A DNA stretch of 64,000 nt from Epiperipatus broadwayi. Its lineage: Eukaryota; Onychophora; Udeonychophora; Euonychophora; Peripatidae. The position numbers and the translations under genes are program-made. The DNA is taken from contig JAQFVV010012506.1 in assembly GCA_028023455.1 (NCBI GenBank), forward strand, positions 3,096,714 through 3,160,713, read 5' to 3'. Shown in pieces: positions 32,820-50,214 of the stretch (positions are counted from its first letter, which is position 1; each line of letters begins with the position of its first letter). Under the pieces are notes generated by a model. That model was given only the letters and a program-made list of their open reading frames with translations, did not search any database and was not told the DNA's origin.

Positions 32820-35800
32820 AATTATCTTATTATAAGAAAATGAATGAAATCAAGTATTTTCTACTTTTCATTTCTTTTATGATATTATATATTTTTTTAT
32901 TATTCAAGGATAGAAACATTTCACAAGATCGTATCATCTTAGAGCGCAATTTTATTCTAGATTTTTATGATTAATTATAGGTTAACTTCTATTTGCATCT
33001 ATCGAACAGATGTAATATATTTTTATGATCCAGTCATATTTATCTGATAAATTTTATATTTAAACTATAAAAAATAAATTAAATTATTTTTAATGAATTG
33101 ATAAAATATAATAGATTAAATAATAATTTAAAAGATGTCTAGGGTCAAACATGTTTTGAAAATATATGAGTGATTTAACAACTGGCCTTAGAACTCATAC
33201 CTTAATTTTGTTATAATTTGTTTTCTTTATTTAGTAATTACAATGCCCATCTATAATATTAGTTTTGTTTTTTTCAACAGATTACTGCAGATGATAGCAA
33301 AACAAAGTGCAATTGATTGCAATAGAAATAGTTACAGATTCAAAGTGATTGAGCTACTTTGAAATAGTCATTGAATAACATGTATGTGTATGTTCTTATC
33401 TTAAAAGAAAAATCAAGTAATTTCATCTAAAGTTGTTTATTTTAGGCATCATTCCAAGAATATTGTAAGATAGTAGATCTCAGATAATACCACATATATA
33501 TCTTGCAGTTTAATGCAAACAACAATGGGGAAATGTTTGAATTTTAGTTGACAAGTTATAACAGACAAGATAATTTTAATAGTTTTAATGAGATTGGTAA
33601 CCACTCCGGAAATGAAAAAAGACAGATAGATTGTTGTCAAAATAAAAATTTGAAAAGTGATGCAAGTGACCCTATTTTATAGGAAAAATTTTGTAACAAA
33701 ATAAACATTTAAAGGGATGATAAGAATGACAATACTTGGAATATAATTTCAAAAAGGAAAGCTTATTTCTAGTTACTCTACGTTTTTAACTACTGTATAA
33801 TATAAATTGTAAACATTCTAAAACCATGTGATTAATCAAAAAATTAAAAAAATTTAAATTAATACAAGATATTCAAATTCCACCAAGAAATTTTTGATTA
33901 TTATAATTTTATTTAAAATAGTCAAACTTTCTACATTCACGACTTTGACAACGTCCATTTCATATAAATATATTAATGACTATTCCTAATTATCTATTAA
34001 CCTATAGATTATCATATCATTTCTAGTGCTGATATAAATAATATGATAATTTTTAATTTAATACACGATTAATAATAATCATTAATGTATTTGTCTAAAG
34101 TGGTTGGTGTCAAAATCGTGAATACAGAAATTTTTATACTTGTAAATTCAAATGCAATAATTTGATATTAAATAAAAACTGAATAAAATATTGAAAACAG
34201 AAGTAAGATATTGTGATCTGGGCCATCTGAAAGATTCTACATCAGGATGAAATGCCATTTGAGAGTCAGTTGCCTTTTTCAGAAATATTTACAAATATTT
34301 CAAGAATGTATAGTACATTGGTAAAAAAAAAATAACATTTTAAAAACTTCTAACAAAAGTAAATTTGGAATCATTTTTTATAACAACATATTAGGTAAGC
34401 TTCTGCTACTTTTTATATAGTATTTTATGGTAAATACTTAAAATAACACAATTTTTGTATTTTTTATTCCCATGGTGTGGAGATGATAGTATTAAAAATT
34501 AGCATATATCATCAGAATAATTTTAATTCGAGTTCTCTGAACTCATTAAAGAAAAAATGCAACATTGAAAAATAATCTAAAATAAGATTATTTTAAGTAA
34601 GAAAATATTGTTGAAATATTACTAGAAAAAGTGGCAAAATGTTGTAATCAGATTGTTGTGTACAAAGGTTAAAATCACATCATTCATCAATAGAATGAAA
34701 TTTTAACTGTGAAATATTAACCTATTAAAGTTTTATTGATATATTTAGTTTAAAGGCAAATTGTTTGGAATATTGTAGCCGTGGTAGCATTAGAAGATTA
34801 ACTTTAATCAATTCCAATACGATTTTTAAGTTGTAAGAAAATGGTAGTAGGTAGATGTTTATGTTATATCACAAATAAATGGAAACTTGTCAATAAAATT
34901 TCTAGAAAAGATCTTGAAGACAACCACAAAAATAATAATAATGTGTTAAAAAATATTTCCACTTCTTTATAATGTGATTGACTTTACAATCAAAAAGATC
35001 ATAAAGTTCAAAAATTAGGTGCAAAATATTTCTAAAGATTATCACAATAACACCAATTTGATAGAAAACTTGATTTTGAAGATTTAATCTTTTGCTCAAA
35101 TTGTTCTGAGTGCATTTAAATTGCAACTATATATTTAAAAAATGTAAGAAGATTGAACAGAGAAAAAATGTAAAGAATTGAGAATTTTGAGAAAAAGATT
35201 ACATTATCAAGTATTATACTTTTGATAGAGCATTAATAACGCAAACTTTGACAGACTTTGGCTGTTAAAGAGAGTTGAAAAATGAGTGATTCTAAAATAC
35301 TTGTAGTGTGAAAAGTGCTGTTTGTCATGTATGTTTGAATAAAATAACAGATTATGCTCAAGATATCAATAACACTGGAAATGTCTAAAGAATTAGAGAG
35401 ATACAAATAAGTGACAATAGACTCAGAATAACATTGAGATTTCTATCAATATTATTGCACCTGTAATTATGGAATTGTCTAAGTATAGATGTTTTGAATA
35501 TTTTGAAAATCTTATGCTGAAGTATGTAAGTGTAATGCATAAATGAAGATACTATATATTTTAGTGACAAATAAATTATATAAGAGTAACATATTACTGT
35601 TTAACAGAGCTGTTTAATCAGAGGCACAACAATTGTTTGTTTTTAAATAAAATAATAATAAAAATGTTGTTACAAAGGCATTGGAGAATAAAAATGAATT
35701 CCTCTTTAAGGTAATCTATAATTTCTCTTTTTGCCTTATTTTTATCATTTTTTTATATATAGTATAACAGTATGAAGAATAGGGGTCAATCTAAGATGAT

Positions 35801-36030
35801 CAGTTCAATATAAAATTATATATAAAATTAAATATAAATGAATATCATGAATATGATGAGCATGAGGCATGTCTACAAAACTAACTATAAGTAAGTATAA
35901 GTTCACCAACATTACCCAAACATCATAATAATCATTCATCATCATGAATGATCAACATTAATAATAAAAAAGAGAAAACCTATTAAATTTGATAGATAGT
36001 GAATATATAAGATATAATAAAGAAATAATT
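32820..36030. other. AT-rich non-coding stretch
   Basis: No gene or repeat that I can support. Open frames are short and of biased Ile/Phe/Leu/Lys composition, as expected by chance in AT-rich DNA. Confidence 0.6.
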
Positions 36031-36036
36031 AATAGA

Positions 36037-36131
36037 GTTTATGTAATAAAATACAAACAATGTCTAGTTAGTGGGATTGATAAAAAATATGTGGAAAAAT
36101 TCTATAAAAACAAGATTAAAACAACATATGA

Positions 36132-36166
<35 letters not shown>

Positions 36167-36312
36167 CAGGACATGAAATTACACAAAGTTTAATAAAAAT
36201 TAGATTACATACAGAAAATATTAAAGAAAGGAAAATAAAAGAAGCTATATTAATAAGAAAGATAAAACCAAAATTTAATAGGGATTCTGGGATTAGAATG
36301 AGATTGGTATAG
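36037..36312 (+). pseudogene. Penelope-like element: degraded GIY-YIG endonuclease domain
   Basis: The frame from 36037 encodes VYVIKYKQCLVSG then DKKYVEKFYKNKIK, matching the GIY...YVG layout of GIY-YIG endonucleases with the glycines lost. After a TGA (36133-36135) and a TA microsatellite, a frame from 36163 encodes RLHTENIKERKIKEAILIRK and KPKFNRDSGI, ending at TAG (36310-36312). The K-E-A-x-x-I...P-x-x-N-R-D-S-G block is typical of the C terminus of Penelope-like retroelements. Microsatellite growth has split the domain. Confidence 0.65.
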
Positions 36313-37140
36313 ATATAGTTATTAAATAAGATATACAGGTAAATATATAAAGAGAAAATTGTTTATAAATGAATTGTGGTTATAAAAAATGGTTAAGTTA
36401 AATAGGATTATAAACATGGGTATATTTATAGATATTACATATTAAAACAAAAAAACTTAGCATAATATTTACATATAAAGCAGTACAATATAAATTTATG
36501 AGAATTATATAATATTAATAAAAGTTAAAGTGTATAAAATAAATATATAAATAAAAAGTTGTAGGGAATATATATTTGGTTTAAGTAATATGTAATAGAG
36601 GGAGCTAAGGTATAAGATAATTGTTTGAAAAAAAAAACATTTTTAAGAGATTAAAGTGAACTGGGTAAGTTCAAATATTATAATGTTTAAAGGTTTTAGA
36701 TATTAAATAATAATAATAATAATAAATATAAAATATTATTTTTAACAGATAAATGAGTAAGGAAATAATAGATATTATATGATTTAAAATTAAAAGATAT
36801 TAGTTAATAACCATAAAGTTTAATTTTATAAAGAATAGAAATAATTAGGAGATTGTTAATAATAATAAAAATAGATAATATATTTAGATTAATAGTTGTC
36901 CTTGAACGTACATATGTATACAGTTAGGAAGATACATGTTTAATTTATATTTATTTTCTATTTATGTTGTATATTTTATTTTATATTAACTGGATTATTT
37001 TATTTGGGTTTGATTATTTATTTCAGTTTTATTAGTTGTTTTACATATTTTATGTTGTTTTTAGTTTTGTATAGTTTACATTTTTATGGTATTATTATAT
37101 AGTTATGTATTTTAATTTATTTTGTTCATTATATCATAGC

Positions 37141-37205
37141 ACTGAAGAAGACTGCAGGACAGTCAAAACATAAGTGTATGTATATATCTACAAATAAAGA
37201 GTTTT
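37141..37205 (+). ncRNA. Decayed hammerhead-like motif downstream of the Penelope remnant
   Basis: CTGAAGA (37142) is followed by the hairpin GACTG-CAGGA-CAGTC, then AAAA where the hammerhead core needs GAAA, then the hairpin CATA-AGTG-TATG and TA. Position 7 of CUGANGA is free in hammerheads, so only the G-to-A change departs from the core, and it is what CpG decay of GTCGAAAC would give. Penelope-like elements are known to carry hammerheads in their pLTRs. Stem I is not convincing, so activity is unlikely. Confidence 0.4.
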
Positions 37206-38515
37206 GCTAAAAAATGTTTGAAGTGGTTTGGATAAATTGTATTTAACAATAAATTCACAGTCAATCTTGTGACTAGATTTGAAATGGATCTACCATACCA
37301 GAGGCTAATTATTTAACCCTTGCCACATTGGTTCAGATTATTTAGACAATAATTTGAGTGCATATACTTAAGTGCTATTTCATAAGAATATGGAAAAAAA
37401 TTATGCTGGGATATAAAATATGCTGATCATCATCAATGTTCTGGCCACTTAGTATCTTTAATATACTGGCCAATTATAAACTTAATTTCTAAATAAATAC
37501 TTAAAGTGAAATATAGTGCATGGACTTTAAAAAATATTCCCTTTGTGTCAACCATAATCATCATCAACTGAATGTTCATAAACACTAAATATAAGCCCCT
37601 TTTATATAACAGACCATTATGCATGGATCCAGTTTGCAGAGTAAAAGTTCTATAACTGTTACTGTGATCAAAAGATACAACACAAACATAATATTCTAAA
37701 ACTATTTTGGATTAAATACATTCACTGGAATAACTTTAACAATGAAATATAAATTTATTAATAATAATTAAATTAAGGTCTGAAGAATACAGCTATACAT
37801 ATAAATTAAGTCTTCTGTTTTTAATTAATACAAAAAAAATCCACTATTACATAAAACATACTTATATATAAGTACACAGACATGCAGTATAATATAAAAT
37901 AAATATATTTGAATAGTAATATAATTATTAAAAAAATAAGCTATCACATTTTAATGAAACATAAATGATTGTTTTTACATATATCTGTGGGTACCAAATG
38001 AAAGTGTGTGTGCACTTTATATCATATGATATTTTAATTTGCCAAAATAATAAACTTATTAAAAATATTATATTTTCCTCAATTAATTCCATGTTGAAAA
38101 TATACATAAAATTCACATATATGTGTGTATATATAAAAAAGTAATACGAATCAAAGATATTAATTCTTTATTTCTAGTGGTAAAAAAAGGTTTTATTTTT
38201 ATTTTTCTAAAAAATATTATTTCTTTGACAGTTCTTTATAAAAGCTTCCTTTTTCTTTTTAACAGGTTACTCCTAATTAATTGTAAATATTTTTAAAAAT
38301 AGTCTAGCAAATTTTTTCATTTTCCAATATAGAAAGATTTTTGGAGTTTCCTTTTTTTAAAAAATAATGTACTGGAAGTGCATCTTACTTTTTGTTGAAT
38401 AAAGTTATTTACTAAAAAAATTGTAATTTAAAAATTACAACTGTCATTTTCATTAAAGAAATTATTTAAAATAATTCACCAGCTAAACTTTATATATATT
38501 GTAAATAACCAGATT

Positions 38516-38614
38516 CACATGATCACCATTTCTTATGCTTGTTGATAACTGTTAATGATTACTCTGGTTTGCACTGAGTGGCACTGCTATATGGAGAGTT
38601 TTGCCTGTTTTAAG
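38516..38614 (+). mobile_element. Short MITE with a 10-bp target site duplication
   Basis: Starts CACATGATCACC and ends GAGTTTTGCCTGTTTTAA, the same blocks as in the 20541-20957 element, with the interior reduced to about 40 bases. It is flanked by perfect direct repeats TAACCAGATT (38506-38515 and 38615-38624), which I read as the target duplication. This defines true ends for the family. Confidence 0.75.
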
Positions 38615-40432
38615 TAACCAGATTGTTGTAGGTCACAGTATAAAAAAAAGAAGTTTGTTGGTCTTGTTTAATTTTTATTTCACTTGGTCTATGGATAATG
38701 AAGGTGTTGAAGTATTAATGTTAACCAGATTACTATGATAATTATACTATTCAAACAAAAGCTTATTTATTATTAACATTTAGCATCAATTTATAAATCT
38801 GTTGTGATCAATATCAGAGAAAAATATAAACAGGTGAACAAATAAATAGATTTTGGAAATAGTTAAGTAAATCATAAAAGCTTACGTGAAGAGAATTAAT
38901 TTTGTTAAGTATTAGATATTTCAATTTCTGTTATTACAATTACCATAGCAACATCTATTATGAAATTTAATGTTTTTTATATGTTGTTCATAAATTAGTT
39001 ATATATAAAAAATATTATTAAAAATATATGTAAAAAATATTTATATCCATTAAAATGTATTAGAATTAGAATAGGAATTCTTTATTTTGGTTTAAAATGG
39101 AAAAATAATATTGAACTTAAAACGGGATTTTATTTTCATTGTATCTAATTTTTTTTAAATCTCCATTTCACTTACTAATTGCAGGCAAAATGTTCTTGAA
39201 CAAATTTCTCATCATTGAGTCAAATTTGAGAAATATTCAACAGTTGTTGTGACAACAATAATGTCATCAAAAGTATTTTATAAATAGAAGAGTCATAATT
39301 TGAGTTCTCATAATTTTATCATTGCCCCAACAGACACATTTTAGATATGTCTTTAAAAATTTATTAAAATTTATTGTTTCAGTGATTAATTTATAAAACC
39401 ATGGAAGAATAAAATTTTTAACTATCTTCCTATTCATGCTGTGAAATTCCAGGAGAAATGGCAAGAATGTGATAGAAAGAAAAACCCATCAAAATGCATT
39501 GTATTGCAGGTCAGATATATAAAGATATTCTGTGGTTAAAAATCCTGATATTCAATTATTTATTTGTGATGGTTATGTCTATGGATGTCATACTTCAGAT
39601 CAAAGAATTTTATGAGTTCGATTAACTTAACTGATGCGTGATAGTAGGTAATTTAAACTTCACTTTTGTAATTCAGAAAGAAAAGAAAAAGGCTAGTTTT
39701 TTATTCTTCACTTGACTATAACTGGATTGTGTCATTAAGGAAATTCTCTTTGTGAAATCTTATTAATAAAAAAATAAATAAAACCAGTGATATGTAATTT
39801 TGCATTGAATAAGTATTTATCATTTTAAAGACTTGGATGCATTTCTATGTTTAAAAGAAAACAACAGAATTTAAATGTGAAAATAATTGGATTCAAATCA
39901 GCATTCATTACTACTCATGTTTATCTCTCTACTTAAAGAAAAATCACTTCTATGCCTTAGGATTGAAAATAAAAAACCAGAAGCTATAGTTGATCCATGG
40001 ATAGTGAGTGAAAATGGACAGACATTCACTTAGTTGGTATGATTTATATACATTTTTTTTTTTGTTAAAAAAAATAAAGAGTTTACAATTTATTTCAAAA
40101 GCATAAGTAAATAATATATATATGATTGATTTTATTCTTATTATTTAAGCTCTTATCTAATGATATAAGTTAATACAATCTGATGTTTTCAAATATTTAA
40201 TTGTTTTGTATGTTCAAGATTTAACTTGGAGATTCAGATTGAAAAGGATTTAAATATAACAGATTTTTCTTTATGCTTGTTTCATTGTTTAGAGATTACT
40301 TTTATGAATAAATAGAGAAATTTTTTTATTTGATCACATTTTTTATCATTGTATATGATATTTTAAATCTTTCCTTCCATTTCATGTAGTATTATTGTCA
40401 CCAACATATTTTTGGAGTTCCACACACATAGA

Positions 40433-40577
<145 letters not shown>

Positions 40578-40933
40578 GATTTTAGTCTATTGCAAACATC
40601 GATTGTTTTTTTTTGTTACATTTTTGGTTGTTACTGTTATAAATTTTTATTATCAACCAATAAATTTAGAGATGATTTAAAATCCAGTCAATCTGTCTAA
40701 TTATTTTTTTTGAATGTGTATGATAATTTTGGTACTTCAAATTTGATCCAAGATTAGACCCATCTTGGTAAGTAAAATAGAATTAGATATATGTATATTT
40801 TATACATCATTTTTAAATCTGATTACATATAAATTTTATATTTACTGCATTTAAATATTTGTTTACTTATCTAAGTCAATATTACTAGTAAAAATGATTT
40901 CATTAGCTCAGAGTTGATGATTTATTTGCTTAT

Positions 40934-41105
40934 CTTCATCTATTTATATAGAAAGTAGGTTGAAATAAATAAGGGGTTCCCCTCTTTTGGGGCTCCCTTC
41001 TTTTCTTGCAAAGAGTAAGCTTGTGGTTAACACCTATAGAAGTCCCTACCTTCGTATTTTCAAGCACACGTGCATAAAGGTTTATTGCCTTAGTAAATGT
41101 TACTT
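40934..41105 (+). repeat. Dispersed repeat family R, copy 3 (full length)
   Basis: Runs CTTCATCTATTTATATAGAA, GGTTCCCCTCTTTTGG, CTTTTCTTGCAAAGAGTAAG, CTTGTGGTTAACACC, AGTCCCTACCTTCG and ends TTATTGCCTTAGTAAATGTTACTT. It joins the two halves seen separately at 14.8 and 15.1 kb. Confidence 0.65.
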
Positions 41106-41109
41106 GTCC

Positions 41110-45070
<3,961 letters not shown>

Positions 45071-45076
45071 ACTTTT

Positions 45077-45590
45077 TCAAAATGGCAAGTTATAAGCACT
45101 GAATAAATCAGCAATGCCTTCACTATCTTCGATTAAAAAACTATAATCTTCATCAGTTAATGGAAGCTCTAAATTCAAAAAAAGTAAATCATCATAGTAT
45201 TGATCTTGAATCTGAAAAAACAATTTTTGTAGATTGTCATCTTCAGACATTAGGATACCAATCATGCACCATTACTGCTACTACTACTGGTAACACTTTG
45301 CACATTCTATGGATAAAGAAACACTTCTATTTCCTCTTGAGTACTTTTCAACCAAATCTGATTTTTTTTCACAGGAATCTGGAACTTCGATTAGAGTCTC
45401 AATAGAGTTTGAATTGCCATTACTGTCTATTTTTAGATGCATTGATACTGTAAAGATCCTTATAATTAACATAGGTGAGTCTTTAATTCTCAGTGTCTTT
45501 AGTCACAATCTTCGACTGTAATGTTGTATTTCTGATTAATTCATCCATGTTATATTCCTCAGCTTCAAATTTGCAAGATCTGTAGATTGT
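45077..45590 (-). pseudogene. E2F-family (E2F4/5-like) sequence, probably a processed pseudogene
   Basis: The minus strand ends at TGA (45077-45079) with DEDYSFLIEDSEGIADLF then SAYNLPF. This matches the C-terminal Rb-binding signature of E2F factors (DYxFxLxxxEGxxDLF). Upstream, across frame changes, it encodes DLANLK, then MDELIRNTT, TKDTEN, a stop (TAA, 45483-45485) and RLTYVNYKDLYSI, which resembles the dimerisation/marked-box stretch of E2F4/5 (NVTEDTxNxxLAYVTHEDI). A frame at 45284-45472 contains IETLIEVPD, possibly the LEVPIP segment. The DNA-binding domain is absent. Marked box and C terminus lie together without a clear intron, with at least one stop and two frameshifts, so a 5'-truncated retrocopy is likely. 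Alternatively the 3' part is a true last exon: TTGTTTTTTCAG, a good splice acceptor, precedes IQDQYYDD. Confidence 0.6.
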
Positions 45591-45599
45591 TGCTATGAT

Positions 45600-48500
45600 T
45601 GTGATTAACAGCTAGTTTAAAGCATTTTAGCATGCTATGCCAATAAAAGTTAGTATATTATGTTAAAACCAATAAATAATATTTTCTTAGTATACCCAAT
45701 TTATGTTTATTATTGAATCACATTATTAGAAATCTAAAACATTTTTATGTTTCTTTATTATTAGACAGTATATTGTTTTAAATATATTTGCTTCTGATTT
45801 TCTGTACAGCTAATATATATTCTTTTAATATGCATGCTAAGGTCAATGTTTAAAATAAATACTATTTATAGGAAGATAGAAAAATAGAGAAAGATAAAAT
45901 ATTGTTTTCTTATGCCATATATAAAGCTCATTTTAAAGAGGGTAAAATTTTGTAAGCTCATATTAAAACTCGTTACAATGTTATGAATTTATGTATTTTG
46001 CCTTAGATCCTAAAGGTTTATTCTGCCAGCATACAATTAACTGAAAATTTAAACATCATTTATCTTTAATAAATTTTGTAGTATCAGATCTTACTAAGTC
46101 AGAATCCATTTTTTCCAGTTCTAACAAATATCCGAATGTTACATTCGTAATAACATTTTTTATCTCTAAAAAATTAAAATTCTTTCATTTGGTATCATGT
46201 CTGAAGAATTTTTCATAAATATTAATGAAAAATGTTTGATAAATTTCAATCTATTATTATATTACCACATGATGGCAATACTAATATTATAATAAATAAT
46301 TTTTGGAGATTTTTAGAATTAATTTGTTCTAAATAAAAGAAATTTTTCTCATTGTCACTCAGATGATTAAAATCACTTATAGAAAGAGTAAATTATTACT
46401 TACAGCACTTTTAAATATAGAAAAGTTTATTAGAATGGATAAAAATAGACTGGGAGAGAATTTTGAAAATATTAAAATTTATTTGAGACTATTGAAAATG
46501 ATTGTAATTTTGCACATATATTATTTATCATAATCAAAAATGATTTTAAAGATAACTAATTATTTAAAAAATATTTTTCATCATTTGAACTATTTTTCAA
46601 TTTAACAGATATAAAATATACATGTTTTTTATAATTGTTTACTGTTTTTAGAAATATTTAAATTTATGTCATTGGAAATAAAAAAAGAGTTACCATTATT
46701 CTAATTATCAAAAACAGTAATGTTTTTTATGGCCTTAAATAAATTTGTACCTCTTACTATTTTAATTATGTTCAAAATTAATCTTATATATAAAATCCTT
46801 ATTTTATGTGTTGTCTGATTGGTGAATATATGAATGTTTGTCTGATGTCACAGGTCAAATTCACAACCACTACATATATGTGAAAAAAGTAATTTCACCA
46901 TTAAATAAAAAATGTTGAAAAAAAAATCAGTACAAGTGCTTTTAACTACAGAAATATAGTATATATTTTATTGTAAAGGTTCCCAGCCAGCTGCAGAAAC
47001 AGCCATAAATGCCAAATTATAATTCAGCATTAAGGCATTCTATATTCTTGTGGTCTGTCAATCCGGAATAAAATTCAAATAAGTAATATACTTAGCAATT
47101 TTTACTAAAAAAAACATATTTACATTAAATTCTAAAAAATTGTTAAAGCAACAAATTAAAAAATTATTATAAACCTTATATTTAATATAAAAAAATATTA
47201 AAAAAACAACCAGCATTTTTGTATTCTGACATTAATAAATGGTAACTATTGATAAAGCTTAAAAAAACTATTATGATTAATTGTGACATTATTGAAAAAA
47301 AAATTAAATTTTTTTTATTTAGAAGACACTCCAGTAAATATATATATATGCACCTTAACATTGTCAAATATAACAGGTATATTTAAAAATGTAAATTTTA
47401 ATTTAGCTTTATTAAAATTTGGAAATTTCTTTATGTAATATTAAAATGTTTTGTTTATTTTACATTAAATCTTTAAAGTTTGTTAAAGCAACTAATTATT
47501 ACAAAAACCATGGGCTGAAAGCCTGGAGTTTTTGTATTCCACTGCAACAATGGTTTTCAGACCGGTATACAATTCTCACATTTAAAATATTTTACTTAAT
47601 TTACATTAAATCTTTAAAAAAATTGTTAAAGAAACCAATTAAAAAAACTACAGGTCTTTACAAAGCTGGGTATATCTGTTTTTAATAATAATGTTAAAAT
47701 TAGTTTTATTTTGACAGAAACTTTATTCACACCAAAGACTACAATATATAAAAAATTAAATTTTGCAAAATTAGCTTCAGTTTAATTATATTTTTTGGCT
47801 ATGGGATGATTAATGTTTAAAAACTGAATTATTTATCTTACTAAATGTCATTTCATTAGGCAGAAAAATGTTCAAAATTTATTATTTTATGTAATAGTCA
47901 GATAAAGATCAACAAGTTTTTTTTCAACAGTGTGCATATTTTCTTTCATTCTTTCTTACTTTCTTTCTTTTGATGTGGTAAAGTTTTCTTAATTTTATCT
48001 TGAACATGAGAATTTCTCATTTGTTTTCAGGTAGTTATGTCAATCTGAGTTTTGATATGATCTAACCATCAGAAATACTTTTCAAAAAAGAAAATTTTGA
48101 TTCAGTTTTTATATTTGATTTAGTTTACAATTTCTAGGCTTGTCTTTAAATTTAATTTTTCATTAAATGAATCTCCAAGAATTGCCCCAATTTTTTCACA
48201 CAGTGATGGCTAATGGAATTAAAAAACTATAGAAAATTATTGGTGACATTATTGACAGCTAGTCATTTTGATTAAATTATCACAGTAAATTTTGATTATT
48301 CTTACATTCTGATGCTATTTTTGTAATGGTTTACTGTATCAATGTTTTATGATATCCTTAATTTTCTTTTGTCTTTTTAAATCGATATACAAAAATATAT
48401 TACCATGCTACAAGTGCATGAGGCCTAAAGTTGTTTTAATAAAATTTGTTTTAAAAGATTATATAAAGATAATAAACAATAAAAATGCAGGTAATTTTTT

Positions 48501-49270
48501 TTTTCAAATTTTTGATCCACTATATCTGGATTTCACTAATCTTTTAATTAATTAAACATATATAAAAACATTTTATTAGATCCTGAAGTTGACTAACTCA
48601 TTTTAGTTTCTAAAATTTAAATTTTACAATTGATTAAATTTTATTTGAAGTTAAAATATATTTATAATTAAATAAATTGTCATGTCTTTATGTTTAGAAT
48701 AAAATAAAATATGAAAATGTTTTGCTACTCATTTTTACACTTATATGTCACATATAGTTAACCCACAAAGCAAAATCTTTATCTTAATGTTAATTTTCAT
48801 TATATTTGAAATATTGGTGTGCCTCGCCTCCTTTAAATTTTATCATTAAAAAATATTACTTATTGTAACAAAAATTTTATTTCGATTCCTTTTTCTTTTC
48901 TATTTCTCCTTTTTTTTAAAAAAATTTAAACATGTATGATAACTACACACACACACTCTCTACTACGAAATAATTACTTCAGGAATATATATATTAATTT
49001 TATTTCTATATATATAATTATACCGCTTAGAAAACACTACTCAATGTTTTAATTTATTTTTTATTATAGTTGTTTCACTGTAAAATATATCTAATTTTAT
49101 GAAAACAAATTAATTAGTATTTTTTTTTTTTTTTTTGAGAAGTATAAACTAAAAGCTTGACTATTGTGTTCACTATATATATATATATATATGGTGATTC
49201 TTTTAACACTTTTAAGCTTTCAATTGAAAGTCTGCTTTTAATTAATTTTTAAAACACAAAACCATCTACA
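45600..49270. other. AT-rich stretch with a diverged tandem array near 47 kb
   Basis: No supported gene. At 47118, 47461 and 47602 a block like TTTACATTAAATCTTTAAA followed by TTGTTAAAGCAACAAATTA recurs, with ATTTTTGTATTC blocks between, suggesting old tandem duplication over about 46990-47690. The rest is simple AT-rich DNA. Confidence 0.5.
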
Positions 49271-49275
49271 ATATA

Positions 49276-49615
49276 TATATATAAGTAGAGGGATTTGAAC
49301 TTAGAGTTTTTCAGTCTATATTTGCCCTCTATTTCATCACATATTGAAGCCTGTCTAGTGAAATTTAAAGAATTGTTTTCTTAATATAATCAAGCACTGA
49401 TTGTGTGTATATATATATATGTGTGCGTGCGTGCATGTGTGGGAGATTATAATCTGGCTCAACTGATGATTGCTGATTCTGCACGAAATATGTATATTGG
49501 CGATCACCTACGTTTTTCACATAGATGTGGTCATGTGTATTGGTTGCTTGAGATGGAGTGGACTAATATACATTGAAAAATTCTAAGTTCAAATTCCTCT
49601 GCTTACACATATAAG
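49276..49615. mobile_element. Fold-back segment with 40-bp inverted ends
   Basis: The left end TATAAGTAGAGGGATTTGAA...CTTAGAGTTTTTC (49279-49312) is mirrored by GAAAAATTCTAAG...TTCAAATTCCTCTGCTTACA at 49574-49608. The interior carries TA/TG runs and a hammerhead-like motif near 49463. It resembles the terminal segments of Penelope-type elements. Confidence 0.55.
49463..49500 (+). ncRNA. Hammerhead-like motif
   Basis: CTGATGA (49463-49469) is followed by TTGCTGATTCTGCAC, able to form a short TGC/GCA hairpin, then GAAA (49485-49488) and TATGTATA before TT. Both conserved core strings are exact and correctly spaced. Stem II is short and I cannot see a good stem I, so the call is tentative. Confidence 0.35.
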
Positions 49616-49964
49616 AAACATTCAGTGTAAGCAAATTATATATATATTCCAAAAACAGGCTTAGAATTTTTATTCTCGATATCTAGCCATATTTACCTAA
49701 ATATTCCTAGCTAGATCATAAAACAACAATAGAAAAACACTAAAATTTTTATATCCTTGGCAATTTGCAAACTGGATAAGTTATTCCTTAAGAATATGAA
49801 GTAGTCAAACTGTGCACTGTAGTATGTCATTTAAAGTTTGTTTATTCTTTTATGTGTATATAATTTTTATCCCATGTTATTGTATATACAAATAATTAAT
49901 TATTTTTATAAGCTTAAAAAATAACAACATAATTACAAATAGAAGTTCAAATGTATGTATGTGA

Positions 49965-50002
<38 letters not shown>

Positions 50003-50028
50003 TGATACGAAGGTTTTCACGGGTTGCA

Positions 50029-50170
50029 TATATAAAAGGCATATTTTGCGGGTTCATTCATGTTAAAAATTTAAGTATTAAAATATTGCGACGGTTCGAC
50101 TTGATTACACAAGTCATCTACTGGGTGATAAAAGGTAGAAAGACGGTTGTAGAGGCGGTACAATCACTGA
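50029..50170 (+). repeat. Left inverted arm of a Penelope-like element
   Basis: CATATATAAAAGGCATATTT...TGCGGGTTCA through CACAAGTCATCTACTG and ATAAAAGGTAGAAAGACGG to ACAATCACTGA is the inverted counterpart of 50714-50856. It contains a TATA-like TATATAAAAGG. Confidence 0.7.
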
Positions 50171-50214
50171 TTTGAAAAAAACGTTAAAGTTTCACCAATA
50201 GCAAAAATGTTAAA

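Larger units (their letters stand above)
36320..40430. other. AT-rich non-coding stretch with small repeats
   Basis: Apart from the hammerhead-like motif at 37.1 kb and the MITE at 38.5 kb, I see no gene, splice-like exon or structured element. Confidence 0.55.
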
